Positions 25,901 through 33,499 of a stretch of 64,000 bases of DNA are shown in pieces (position 1 is the stretch's first letter; each line of letters opens with the position of its first letter). The notes beneath the pieces were generated by a model, which saw only the letters and a list, made by a program, of their open reading frames with translations, had not been told where the DNA came from and did not search any database. A program made the translations under genes and the position numbers. The stretch is from NCBI RefSeq assembly GCF_900176535.1, contig NZ_FWXT01000003.1, forward strand, positions 496,001 through 560,000, written 5' to 3'. Source of the DNA: Pedobacter africanus (GTDB lineage: Bacteria; Bacteroidota; Bacteroidia; Sphingobacteriales; Sphingobacteriaceae).

Positions 25901-28555
25901 CCAGGATGGGCGCAGCGCGAGCAAGGCAGCAACCCTACCGAGGCTTCGATGCTTTCCTTCACTGCCAATAAAACCAAGTTCCAGGTGGGTGAAGAAGTCG
26001 TGCTGACCATACCTTCGGGCAATGGCGGCCGCGCCCTGATCTCGATCGAGAACGGCAGCAAGGTTTTGAAAACTTTCTGGACAGATACCAAAGCCGGGCA
26101 AACGCAGTTTAAGTTTAAGGCCGAAAAGGAAATGGCACCGAATGTTTTTGCCAACGTTACCCTGCTGCAGCCGCATGCGCAAACCGTAAACGATCTGCCG
26201 ATCCGCATGTATGGGGCCATTCCATTATTGGTGGAAGACCCTCAGACGATCTTGAAACCCCTGATAAAGATGGCCGATAAACTGCGGCCTGAGACGGAGA
26301 GCAGCATTACCGTAAGCGAGCAGAACGGTAAGGCCATGACCTATACCATTGCCATAGTAGATGAAGGCTTACTGGACCTGACCAGATTTAAAACTCCTGA
26401 CCCGCACAGCGTATTCTATGCCCGTGAAGGTTTGGGGGTTAAGACTTGGGATTTGTTTGATTATGTCCTTGGTGCCTGGGGTGGTAACCTGGAGCGCATT
26501 CTGAGTATTGGTGGTGATGGCAGCATCAATAAAAACCTGAACCCGGCTAAAGCCAACAGGTTTGTACCGGTAGTAAAATATATGGGGCCTTTTGCCTTGG
26601 GCAAGGGTGCTTCGCAAACGCATAAATTTAAACTGCCGCAATACATTGGCTCGGTCAGGGCAATGGTAGTGGCTGGTCAGGACGGTGCCTATGGTAAGGC
26701 TGAAAAGGCGGTTCAGGTGAAAAAGCCGCTGATGCTGCTGGCCACGGTACCAAGAGTGATTGGTCCGGGCGAAAGCTTTACCCTGCCTGCAACTGTGTTT
26801 GCTACTGAAAAGAACCTGAAAAACGTAACCCTGCAGTTACAGCCGCAGAATTTGCTGGTGCAGGGGCTCCGGACGCAGCAGCTGGTGTTTAAACAGCCAG
26901 GAGAGCAGATGGCTTATTTTGAGGTCAAGGCGCCTGAAATGACGGGTATTGCGAAAATTAGGTTGGTTGCCCAAAGCGGTACAGAGAAAACAGCCTATGA
27001 TGTGGAACTGGATATCCGTAACCCTAATCCATTCGTAACCAATGTAACTTCGGCAGTGATAGAGCCCGGACGTAACTGGGGTACCACTTATGTTCCTGTA
27101 GGAATGGCGGGTACAAATTCTGGCAGTGTAGAGGTTTCGTCCATTCCGCCTATCAATCTTAAAAAGCGCCTCAGCTACCTGGTGCAGTATCCGCATGGTT
27201 GTGTAGAGCAGACTACCTCCGGAATCTTCCCGCAGTTGTTCCTAAGTAAGCTGACGCCGTTAACCGAGCAGCAGAAAGCCGGTGCTGAGCGAAATCTGAA
27301 AGCAGGGATCACCAGACTGCGTAATTTCCAGACCGCCGATGGCGGCCTGGGTTACTGGCCGGGAGCCGGTACATCCGACGAATGGGGAAGCACATATGCA
27401 GGTCATTTCCTGGTAGAGGCACAAAATGCAGGCTATACAATGCCGGTTGGAATGCTGGATGAACTGCTGCGTTACCTGAAATCGAAAGCAGCGAACTGGT
27501 CGCCCAACAGCAATAACTTCTACGGTGGTGACTTGTCACAGTCTTACCGCCTCTATGTATTGGCACTGGCAAAAAGGGCCGATATGGGCGCAATGAACAG
27601 GTTGCGTGGGTTTCAATATCTTTCAGTCAGTGCAAAATGGCGTTTGGCAGCGGCGTATAAACTGGCCGGACAAACGGATGCGGCAAATAACCTTATCCGT
27701 GGACTTGCCTTTGAAGTACAGCCATATAACCAACTTGGAGGCACTTATGGATCAGACATCAGGGATGAAGCCATGATCCTGGAAACCCTTACCTTGCTGG
27801 GCCGAAAGGCAGAAGCCGGAAAACTGGTGCAGTCGCTGGCCATAAAACTGGGTAAAGACGATTGGTACAGCACCCAGACAACGGCTTACAGCCTGCTGTC
27901 CATAGCCAAATTCTGCGGGGCAAATACTGCTTCCAGCAACCTGAAGTTCAATTACACCATAGAGGGTAAAAAAGGTAGTGTAAACTCCAATCAGTTCCTC
28001 AGCAGTACTGCTTTATCCTTTAAAGGAGGAAATGGCGTGGTGATCAGCAATGCGGGCGACAGGGTATTGTTTGTACGTTTGATACTGGAAGGGCAACCGG
28101 CGGCCGGACAAAATAACTTCCTGCCAAATAACCCTGAAGTGCTGGACATGAGCATCAGCTATAAATTGCTGAACGGCAAGCCGCTCAATCCGGCTTTACT
28201 GAAACAAGGCACAGATTTTTATGCGGAAGTGGTGCTTAAAAATCCAGGCCGTATGGGCTATTATGAACAGATGGCCTTAACACAGATTTTCCCTTCAGGC
28301 TGGGAGATCATCAATACCAGGGTAAACGACAATGAGAGCATTATTGCTTCTTCTCCTTATACTTACAGGGATATCAGGGATGACCGGGTATTTACCTATT
28401 TCAACCTGAGAGAGAACGAAACAGTAACCTATAAGGTATTGCTCAATGCCTCCTATATCGGCCGGTATTATTTGTCTGCCGTACAATGCGAGGCCATGTA
28501 TAACAACAGCATTAGTGCTACCGAGGCTGGTCAGTGGGTTCAGGTTGTCAAATAA
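22997..28555 (+). CDS. Bacterial alpha-2-macroglobulin family protein
   Basis: A 1852-residue envelope protein of the bacterial alpha-2-macroglobulin family, thought to trap proteases that reach the periplasm. A single N-terminal membrane anchor (about residues 8-27) replaces the usual lipobox. MG-type beta domains fill the first 1000 residues. An acidic/aromatic low-complexity insert lies near residues 455-500 ('EGGGDDYERYGEKIDEDDEFWERYNSYYPNNY'). The thioester motif is intact: 'YPHGCVEQTT' with Cys1402 and Gln1405. A terpenoid-cyclase-like helical domain follows ('NFQTADGGLGYWPGAGTSDEWGSTYAGHFLVEA'). It is followed by pbpC, the classical pairing of trap protein and peptidoglycan-repair synthase. 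Confidence 0.93.
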   Translation: MESTKKRMLIGATAAVLIGIGAFFFFKKERPKDYNQQYSKYIEAYTSGTVSKKSFIRVHLANEVKTVSDVGVADSRDLFSFSPSVKGKTYWIDAQTLEFRPEENLKSGENYEATFNLGKLLETEAGLEEFEFDFKVIAPGMHLMQNGLVSQNNTSLDYMKLSGEITTSDQEDTKQIEKALEVDFSAPLKVKWQHDPARNTSVFTVDSIKKTGKENQLKLNWSGSPIGAEGKGTETVTVPAFGVFKVLDIRAVQDLEDFALVQFSEPVGVGQDLNGLISLAAQSDLRYTIDGSQVKIYAPVTLEGNYTLTVNESVENINAKKLQAGKTANIIFENKLPSVVIAGSGTIIPNSGKLVLPFEAVNLRAVDVTIIKIYENNIPQFFQTNNYKDGGELRRVGKPVIQKTIRLDEDKALDLHKKHRFTLDLDKIIRTEPGAMYRVTIGFRHTYNVYKCAEVDDAAEGGGDDYERYGEKIDEDDEFWERYNSYYPNNYRWEDRDNPCTPSYYTNERWASRNLMASNIGLIAKRGNDNSMLIVATDLLTAKTLSGVTLELLDYQRQVIHTVKTDGDGMASFELKRKPFLLVAKNGDERGYLKLDDGNSLPLSRFDVGGDVVQNGLKGYIYGERGVWRPGDSVFLSFVMEDKLKKLPGNYPVTFELYNPQGQLIKRTINGKPLNGFYAFRTATESTSPTGNWLAKVKAGGATFSKTLKIETVMPNRLKINFDIGSRTYLGSGGPSTAALSANWLFGAPGKHLKAKVDVNLNTMQTTFKGFEAYTFDNPTVVFQSQVKTIFEGSLNENGMATVNTNLNENNSAPGMLKANFTTKVFEAGGNFSIDNFSIPYHVYSNYYGIKTPDGDKMSGMLLTGQDHKIDVVNVDRNGKLLAGSKSVEVELYKVQWRWWWEQDNENSYANFTQNSYNKLIKKEYISLSNGKGSWKIRIDEPEWGRYLVLVRDINGGHVTGKSVYIDWPGWAQREQGSNPTEASMLSFTANKTKFQVGEEVVLTIPSGNGGRALISIENGSKVLKTFWTDTKAGQTQFKFKAEKEMAPNVFANVTLLQPHAQTVNDLPIRMYGAIPLLVEDPQTILKPLIKMADKLRPETESSITVSEQNGKAMTYTIAIVDEGLLDLTRFKTPDPHSVFYAREGLGVKTWDLFDYVLGAWGGNLERILSIGGDGSINKNLNPAKANRFVPVVKYMGPFALGKGASQTHKFKLPQYIGSVRAMVVAGQDGAYGKAEKAVQVKKPLMLLATVPRVIGPGESFTLPATVFATEKNLKNVTLQLQPQNLLVQGLRTQQLVFKQPGEQMAYFEVKAPEMTGIAKIRLVAQSGTEKTAYDVELDIRNPNPFVTNVTSAVIEPGRNWGTTYVPVGMAGTNSGSVEVSSIPPINLKKRLSYLVQYPHGCVEQTTSGIFPQLFLSKLTPLTEQQKAGAERNLKAGITRLRNFQTADGGLGYWPGAGTSDEWGSTYAGHFLVEAQNAGYTMPVGMLDELLRYLKSKAANWSPNSNNFYGGDLSQSYRLYVLALAKRADMGAMNRLRGFQYLSVSAKWRLAAAYKLAGQTDAANNLIRGLAFEVQPYNQLGGTYGSDIRDEAMILETLTLLGRKAEAGKLVQSLAIKLGKDDWYSTQTTAYSLLSIAKFCGANTASSNLKFNYTIEGKKGSVNSNQFLSSTALSFKGGNGVVISNAGDRVLFVRLILEGQPAAGQNNFLPNNPEVLDMSISYKLLNGKPLNPALLKQGTDFYAEVVLKNPGRMGYYEQMALTQIFPSGWEIINTRVNDNESIIASSPYTYRDIRDDRVFTYFNLRENETVTYKVLLNASYIGRYYLSAVQCEAMYNNSISATEAGQWVQVVK

Positions 28556-28623
28556 TTTATAGCCTTGGCCAGACATTAATTAATAAGTATTTGACAAAGC
28601 CGGCAGAGAACCTTAAGAATGCA

Positions 28624-28681
28624 GTAACCTTTTCCATAATTATTGATTTATTACAGATCAATAATTATGGGAAAATGTTAC
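28624..28681. repeat. 24-bp imperfect inverted repeat upstream of pbpC
   Basis: Arms at 28624-28647 and 28657-28681 are near-perfect reverse complements (core CCATAATTATTGAT / ATCAATAATTATGG), with a 9-nt loop. It ends 28 bp before the pbpC ATG. There is no clean T-run, so it may be a partial terminator, an mRNA-processing hairpin or an operator. Confidence 0.7.
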
Positions 28682-28709
28682 CTGAAAAGATCACAATAAG
28701 CGTAAAGGA

Positions 28710-31091
28710 ATGCTGAAAGCACATAAAACTATACTTTTTACAGATCTGTCCTTTCTGGCTTTGATACTGATATTCCTGTTTGCATTACCTTCGAAGCTGT
28801 TCAGGGCGCCTACTTCTTATGTGGTTGAAGCGATAAATGGCGAATTGCTGAGTGCTGCGATTGCCAGTGATGGGCAATGGCGCTTTCCTCTGGCTGATAG
28901 TGTTCCCGAAAAGTTTATGCGGTGCATTGTTGCTTTTGAAGATAAACGTTTTTACGATCATCCGGGCGTGGATGCCCTGGCCATGGCCAGGGCAATGCGG
29001 CAAAACCTGAAGGCTAAAGCTGTGGTTAGCGGGGGCAGTACGCTTACGATGCAGGTGATCCGTTTGTCGAGGCGTGAAAACCGGACGCTATTGCAGAAGC
29101 TGATTGAGCTGCTGCTGGCGCTGCGGCTGGAACTTACCAATTCCAAAACCGATATCCTGAAACTGTATGCCGCCAATGCACCCTTTGGCAGCAATGTGGT
29201 TGGACTGGAGGCCGCCTCCTGGCGTTATTTCGGGCGCAGACCCGAAAGTTTGTCCTGGGGCGAGATGGCCACGTTAGCGGTCTTGCCTAACAGCCCCTCT
29301 TTGGTTCATCCAGGCAAAAACTCGCCTCGCCTGATCCAGAAAAGAAATGATCTGCTCGACAAACTGGCCGTTCTGGGTTTTATAGACCAGGTTACCGCTA
29401 ACCTGTCCAAACTGGAACCCATTCCGGGAAAACCCCAGGCCTTACCCCAATACGCCCCTCACCTGCTCAACCGCTTCAAAAAAGAGTATGCTTCACTGGC
29501 TAAACGTAAAACGGGGACCAGGGTTACTTCCACAATTGATTATGATCTGCAATTGAAGATAAACGCATTACTGAAAAGGTACAATAACCGGTACAGGGCC
29601 AACGACATCAATAACATTTCAACTCTGGTGCTGGATGTGAAAAATGGTTCCGTACGCAGTTATGTAGGCAATATTTATCAGCCAGAGAACAAGGAACTGG
29701 AAAGTCATGTAGATATGATTACAGCGGCACGTAGTCCGGGTAGTACCTTAAAACCGCTTTTATATGCCAGTATGCTGAACGATGGATTTATCCTGCCCCG
29801 CACCCTGATTCCCGATATCCCTACGCAGATAGGTGGTTATTCTCCACAAAATTATGACCTGGGTTACGATGGTGCCATTCCGGCAGATAAGGCGTTGAGC
29901 CGTTCGCTGAACATACCTGCAGTTAAGCTGTTGCAGAACTATAAATACCAGCGCTTTTATGATAAGCTAAAAAAAATGGGCTTCAGTACGTTGAACAAGC
30001 CTGCCGATCATTATGGCTTGTCACTGATCCTGGGCGGTAGTGAAGTGACCATGTGGGATCTGGCGCGCACCTACATGGGTATGGCACGTACCTTAAACCA
30101 TTTTAATGATTACCGCGGAAAGTACAATCCACACGATTATGACAGTCCGGTGTATATTAACCAGAAGCGGGACACCCGTTTTGATGAATATGAACTGCAG
30201 TTAAATTCGGTACTCGACTTTGGCTCGATATGGAATACTTTTAATGCGATGGAAGAAGTAATGCGGCCTGGCGAGGAAGGTTTATGGGAACAGTTCTCTT
30301 CTTCGCAGCGGCTGGCCTGGAAAACCGGGACCAGTTTTGGGTTCAGGGATGCCTGGGCCATTGGATTGAATCCCGATTACGTAGTATGCGTATGGGTGGG
30401 CAATGCCGATGGCGAGGGTCGGCCTGGATTAACGGGGATCGATGTGGCTGCTCCGGTGATGTTCGATATTTTTAAGCTGCTGCCGAATAGCAAATGGTTT
30501 CAGGCTCCTAAAAATAAACTGAAGAAAATGCGGGTATGCCGGCAAAGCGGCTATAAGGCAGGCGAGTATTGTAAGGAGGTAATTGAGGAACTGGTTGCGC
30601 CTGCAGGAGAAAAAACAGCGCTTTGTCCCTACCACAAGCTGGTCCATCTTGACCGTACCGGAACCTATCGGGTAACGGATGCATGTGAGGCACCTGCCGA
30701 TATGCAGCATATACCCTGGTTTATCCTGCCTCCGGCGATGGAGTATTATTATAAGATCAAGAATAGCGATTATAAATCGCTGCCCCCTTTTAAGCCTGGC
30801 TGCGAAAGCACTGAACAGCATTATGTGATGGATATGATCTATCCAAAGAACAACGCCAGTATTTACGTACCGGTCGAGTTTGATGGAACAAGAGGTAAAG
30901 TCGTGCTAAATGCTACCCATCGCAATGCGGATGCGAAAATTTACTGGCATATTGACGGTGAATACGTGGCTACCACCAAAACCTACCATCAACTGGCAGT
31001 AAGCCCTGCTCCGGGAAAACATACACTCACATTGGTAGACGAAAACGGGGAAAGGCTGGTTCAGACCTTCCTTATTCTGGATAAGAATTAG
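28710..31091 (+). CDS. pbpC: Penicillin-binding protein 1C
   Basis: A 793-residue bifunctional peptidoglycan synthase anchored by one N-terminal helix (residues 12-30). The GT51 transglycosylase domain shows 'VAFEDKRFYDHPGVDALAMARAM' (catalytic Glu) and 'GGSTLTMQVIRL'. The transpeptidase domain has the SxxK motif in 'SPGSTLKPLLYASML', SxN in 'LSRSLNIPAVK' and KTG in 'LAWKTGTSFGF'. A C-terminal BiPBP_C domain follows (from about residue 700). It lies 154 bp after the alpha-2-macroglobulin gene in the same direction, suggesting wall repair coupled to protease trapping. AAAGGA precedes the ATG. Its 3' end overlaps the convergent lysoplasmalogenase gene by 4 bp. Confidence 0.95.
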   Translation: MLKAHKTILFTDLSFLALILIFLFALPSKLFRAPTSYVVEAINGELLSAAIASDGQWRFPLADSVPEKFMRCIVAFEDKRFYDHPGVDALAMARAMRQNLKAKAVVSGGSTLTMQVIRLSRRENRTLLQKLIELLLALRLELTNSKTDILKLYAANAPFGSNVVGLEAASWRYFGRRPESLSWGEMATLAVLPNSPSLVHPGKNSPRLIQKRNDLLDKLAVLGFIDQVTANLSKLEPIPGKPQALPQYAPHLLNRFKKEYASLAKRKTGTRVTSTIDYDLQLKINALLKRYNNRYRANDINNISTLVLDVKNGSVRSYVGNIYQPENKELESHVDMITAARSPGSTLKPLLYASMLNDGFILPRTLIPDIPTQIGGYSPQNYDLGYDGAIPADKALSRSLNIPAVKLLQNYKYQRFYDKLKKMGFSTLNKPADHYGLSLILGGSEVTMWDLARTYMGMARTLNHFNDYRGKYNPHDYDSPVYINQKRDTRFDEYELQLNSVLDFGSIWNTFNAMEEVMRPGEEGLWEQFSSSQRLAWKTGTSFGFRDAWAIGLNPDYVVCVWVGNADGEGRPGLTGIDVAAPVMFDIFKLLPNSKWFQAPKNKLKKMRVCRQSGYKAGEYCKEVIEELVAPAGEKTALCPYHKLVHLDRTGTYRVTDACEAPADMQHIPWFILPPAMEYYYKIKNSDYKSLPPFKPGCESTEQHYVMDMIYPKNNASIYVPVEFDGTRGKVVLNATHRNADAKIYWHIDGEYVATTKTYHQLAVSPAPGKHTLTLVDENGERLVQTFLILDKN

Positions 31092-31780
31092 CGATTGTTG
31101 TGCAGCAATTTTCGTTCGGCCGCACCAAGGGTAACCAGGTATTGGGCAATCATATAGGTTGCCATGATCCAGGTACCTGCGTAATGGAATGGGGCAACAA
31201 ATTTGTTGTAGGCCAGTAGGGCATCAGACAGCATAAAACATATGGCGCCAAAAAGGATGAGCCTGAAACTAAACGTGTTGACCCTTTGGTTACGGAAACA
31301 GGCCATCATCGCCATCATACTGATGGCCAGCACATAGATCATCACCGGGAGTTTCATGGCAGCCAGGTGTGGGCGAAGAAAAAAATAAAAGCTGATGCTG
31401 ACAATAGCACAGCATAGAATGGCTATCCTGGCCCCTTTCTTGTCCAGTTCAGGCACAGATTTGAAGTCGAGATAAAAGGCGCTGGTATAAAAAACATGAC
31501 AAAGCAGGAAAGCTACAAGTCCATATATAAAATAAGACTCCTGCTTTACAGCATACATGAGCAATACGTCGCCTGCCAGGGCAAAGATCAGTCCGGTAAA
31601 AATACGTTTATGGAAACGCCCTTTTAAGCGGGTGCTCCGGGCAAGCATCAGCAGCAGGGAAATTACGATGGCTGGCTTGCTAAGACAGGCCAGATATGGG
31701 CTGCTGATAAATCCTGAAGCGATCTGCAGGATAAAAATCAGTGCAAACAAGAGGTTAAAACCCAGGTATTTTTTTAGCAT
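31088..31780 (-). CDS. Lysoplasmalogenase (YhhN/TMEM86 family)
   Basis: A 230-residue integral membrane protein with about eight hydrophobic helices. Family hallmarks are 'FTGLIFALAGDVLLMY', 'FIYGLVAFLLCHVFYTSAF' and 'LFGAICFMLSDALLAYNKF', with conserved Asp residues in helices (GD and SD) that are probably catalytic. YhhN/TMEM86 proteins hydrolyse the vinyl ether bond of lysoplasmalogens; whether this substrate exists here is not known. The promoter just upstream (TTG, 19-nt spacer, TAGATTTG) ends 4 nt before the ATG and lies partly within the terminator of the RRM gene. Confidence 0.85.
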   Translation of the reverse strand: MLKKYLGFNLLFALIFILQIASGFISSPYLACLSKPAIVISLLLMLARSTRLKGRFHKRIFTGLIFALAGDVLLMYAVKQESYFIYGLVAFLLCHVFYTSAFYLDFKSVPELDKKGARIAILCCAIVSISFYFFLRPHLAAMKLPVMIYVLAISMMAMMACFRNQRVNTFSFRLILFGAICFMLSDALLAYNKFVAPFHYAGTWIMATYMIAQYLVTLGAAERKLLHNNR

Positions 31781-31784
31781 TTCA

Positions 31785-31814
31785 CAAATCTATATAAAAA
31801 AACAGCAGTTACAA
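31785..31814 (-). promoter_or_regulatory. Promoter of the lysoplasmalogenase gene (-33 and -7)
   Basis: Minus strand: TTG at 31814-31812, a 19-nt spacer, then TAGATTTG at 31792-31785, matching the Bacteroidota promoter form. The ATG follows after 4 nt, so the transcript is probably leaderless. The -33 element lies in the stem of the upstream terminator. Confidence 0.6.
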
Positions 31815-31831
31815 CATGGTTATAACTGCTG
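31797..31831 (-). terminator. Rho-independent terminator of the RRM gene
   Basis: On the minus strand CAGCAGTTATAAC pairs with GTTGTAACTGCTG (13 bp, one mismatch, 3-nt loop) and is followed by seven T residues. An outer repeat (ATCTATATA at 31788-31796, TATATAGAT at 31835-31843) can extend the structure. Confidence 0.75.
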
Positions 31832-31873
31832 CTCTATATAGATGGATACTATAGTATCTGTAGCTTAAAAAGC

Positions 31874-32179
31874 TTAGTAGCTTTTTTCCGTACGGTTGTT
31901 GCGTCTGAAGCCATTACCAGCACCAGCTCCGGTGTTTGGTTTTTCCTGCGCTTCAGCCACTTTAATACGGTTACCGTTGTAGTCGCCGCCGTTCATGCAT
32001 CTGATGGCTTCTTTTGCTTCTTCCTCTACAGGCATTTCCACAAAACCAAATCCGCGACTTTGACCCGTCTCCCGATCTTTGATAATCCTGAGTGATTTTA
32101 CCTGACCGAAATCACCAAATACGGCTGTCAATTCATCTTCCCCTACTTCTAAAGGAAGGCCTGTAATAAATATCTTCAT
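31874..32179 (-). CDS. RNA-binding protein with one RRM domain
   Basis: A 101-residue protein made of a single RNA recognition motif. RNP2 is 'IFITGLP' at residues 3-9 and RNP1 is 'SRGFGFVEM' near residues 41-49. The tail ('NTGAGAGNGFRRNNRTEKSY') is short, Gly/Arg/Asn-rich and probably disordered. Small RRM proteins are common in Bacteroidota and cyanobacteria and act in RNA metabolism, sometimes under cold or stress; the targets are unknown. It stands alone, with its own -7 box (32199-32206) and terminator. Confidence 0.93.
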   Translation of the reverse strand: MKIFITGLPLEVGEDELTAVFGDFGQVKSLRIIKDRETGQSRGFGFVEMPVEEEAKEAIRCMNGGDYNGNRIKVAEAQEKPNTGAGAGNGFRRNNRTEKSY

Positions 32180-32198
32180 TAATGTTTAAAAATTTGTA

Positions 32199-32206
32199 CA
32201 AAAATA
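32199..32206 (-). promoter_or_regulatory. -7 promoter box candidate for the RRM gene
   Basis: TATTTTTG (minus strand) matches TAnnTTTG and lies 19 nt before the ATG at 32179. No clear -33 TTG was found. Confidence 0.45.
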
Positions 32207-32254
32207 AGCATTTTTTTGGTTAAAATTTAATGTAAGTGTCAGCTATAAGTATAA

Positions 32255-33112
32255 TTAGGATAATTTATCCCTGAAAAGGTCCATGCTTCTTTTCCACGCC
32301 AGCCTGGCTGCGGCCTCATTGTAGCGGGTTGGCGAAGTATCATTGTTGAACGCGTGGTTTACACCTTCGTATATAAATAATTTATAATCAATGTTGTGCT
32401 GCTTTAAAGCAGTTTCATAGGCAGGGATCCCTGCGTTGATCCTTTCATCCAGGCCGCCATAGTGGAGCATCAGGCTCGCTTTGATCTTGCCGGCGTCTTC
32501 AGCTTTGCCCTGTGCACCATAATAAGCAACAGCGGCCAGTAATTTTGGATCAGCAATGGCCAGTTTATTGGCCATACCCCCGCCCCAGCAAAATCCTATG
32601 CAACCTGTTTTACCATTTCCGTCTTTCCTGCTGCGTAAATAGTCGAGGCCCAGCAGATAATTCTGCAGGTTCTTTTCAGGATCCAGCTTACCGATCAGCT
32701 CGCGGCCTTTGTCCTCATCTGCCGGAGTGCCCCCAAAAGGTGATAGTGCATCAATCCCCAGGGCAATAAAACCTTCGGTAGCTACTCTTTTGGTCACTTC
32801 AATGATGTGCGGGTTTAATCCCCGGTTTTCATGTATAACTACTACACAACCCAATTGGGTTGTGTTTTTGGGTTTTGCCAGAAATGCTTTTATATCACCG
32901 TCAGCACCCTTATAGGTAATTGTGCCTGTTTCAAGCTCCTCTTCGTTAACACTGGCTGCTGCTGCTGCTGCGTAATTGTTCTCCAGTAAGGGCAAAACAG
33001 ATAAAGCAAGGGCAGTGCTTCCGGTGAGGACAGCAAGTTTTTTCATGAAATCTTTTCTGCTGATACCACTATGTGTGTATTCGTCGTATAGGTTAATGAT
33101 TTTCTGATCCAT
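32255..33112 (-). CDS. Exported dienelactone hydrolase family protein
   Basis: A 285-residue alpha/beta hydrolase of the dienelactone hydrolase family. The N-terminus has a Tat-like motif with one Arg replaced ('SRKDFMKKLAVLTGSTALALSV') and an Ala-rich cleavage region, so export is likely. The catalytic triad reads Cys in 'GCIGFCWGGGMANK', Asp in 'HYGGLDERINAG' and His in 'YEGVNHAFNND'. 'VVVIHENRGLNPHI' is also typical. The natural ester or lactone substrate is unknown. It is a single gene, with the 387-bp gap to serine palmitoyltransferase on its 5' side. Confidence 0.92.
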   Translation of the reverse strand: MDQKIINLYDEYTHSGISRKDFMKKLAVLTGSTALALSVLPLLENNYAAAAAASVNEEELETGTITYKGADGDIKAFLAKPKNTTQLGCVVVIHENRGLNPHIIEVTKRVATEGFIALGIDALSPFGGTPADEDKGRELIGKLDPEKNLQNYLLGLDYLRSRKDGNGKTGCIGFCWGGGMANKLAIADPKLLAAVAYYGAQGKAEDAGKIKASLMLHYGGLDERINAGIPAYETALKQHNIDYKLFIYEGVNHAFNNDTSPTRYNEAAARLAWKRSMDLFRDKLS

Positions 33113-33499
33113 ATACTGTGAGGTTATGCATTTTTAAACAAAAAAAGCTTTATTTGGTTTGCCCCTTGCAAAAAAAAATCTGTTAGAGGAAAAATGGCAA
33201 GCATTTTGGGTATGAAATATAGTTCCTGATTTTAAGGGGATAACACAGCTAAGATTTGCATTTAATTATAACAAAATTGTAAATTTTATTTTAAAAAGTA
33301 ATATATTCAAACTTGGTTGACTTCAAGTTTTGTTTTCTGTGTTTATGATCTTAGCTTTGGGAACTTTTACGAATTGACAAAATTGTTAATTTAGTCAGTA
33401 AAAAATGATGGGAGTTTATTAAAGACAGAACAGGTAATTTCCCATGTTAAACAAAATATCAACTAAAAAGTTCTGTGATCTAAACATACAAGTACCAGC
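33113..33499. other. AT-rich divergent intergenic region ahead of the ceramide genes
   Basis: 387 bp without a credible gene. It contains the promoter assigned to serine palmitoyltransferase (33329-33359) and thus a leader of roughly 135 nt. I see no riboswitch-like structure in that leader. The promoter of the dienelactone hydrolase gene must also lie here, but I could not place it. Confidence 0.55.
33329..33359 (+). promoter_or_regulatory. Promoter of the serine palmitoyltransferase operon
   Basis: TTTG at 33329-33332, a 19-nt spacer and TAGCTTTG at 33352-33359 match both halves of the Bacteroidota promoter consensus. This is the best promoter match in the window. Confidence 0.7.

Noticed and set aside
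25415..26182. 255-codon open frame antisense to the alpha-2-macroglobulin gene
   Set aside because: It lies wholly opposite a strongly supported coding sequence with intact domains, has no recognisable motif, and its amino-acid pattern is that of a shadow frame.
28590..28620. E. coli-like promoter TTGACA with 17-bp spacer before pbpC
   Set aside because: Bacteroidota do not normally use this form, and the -10 part (TAAGAA) is weak; probably chance.
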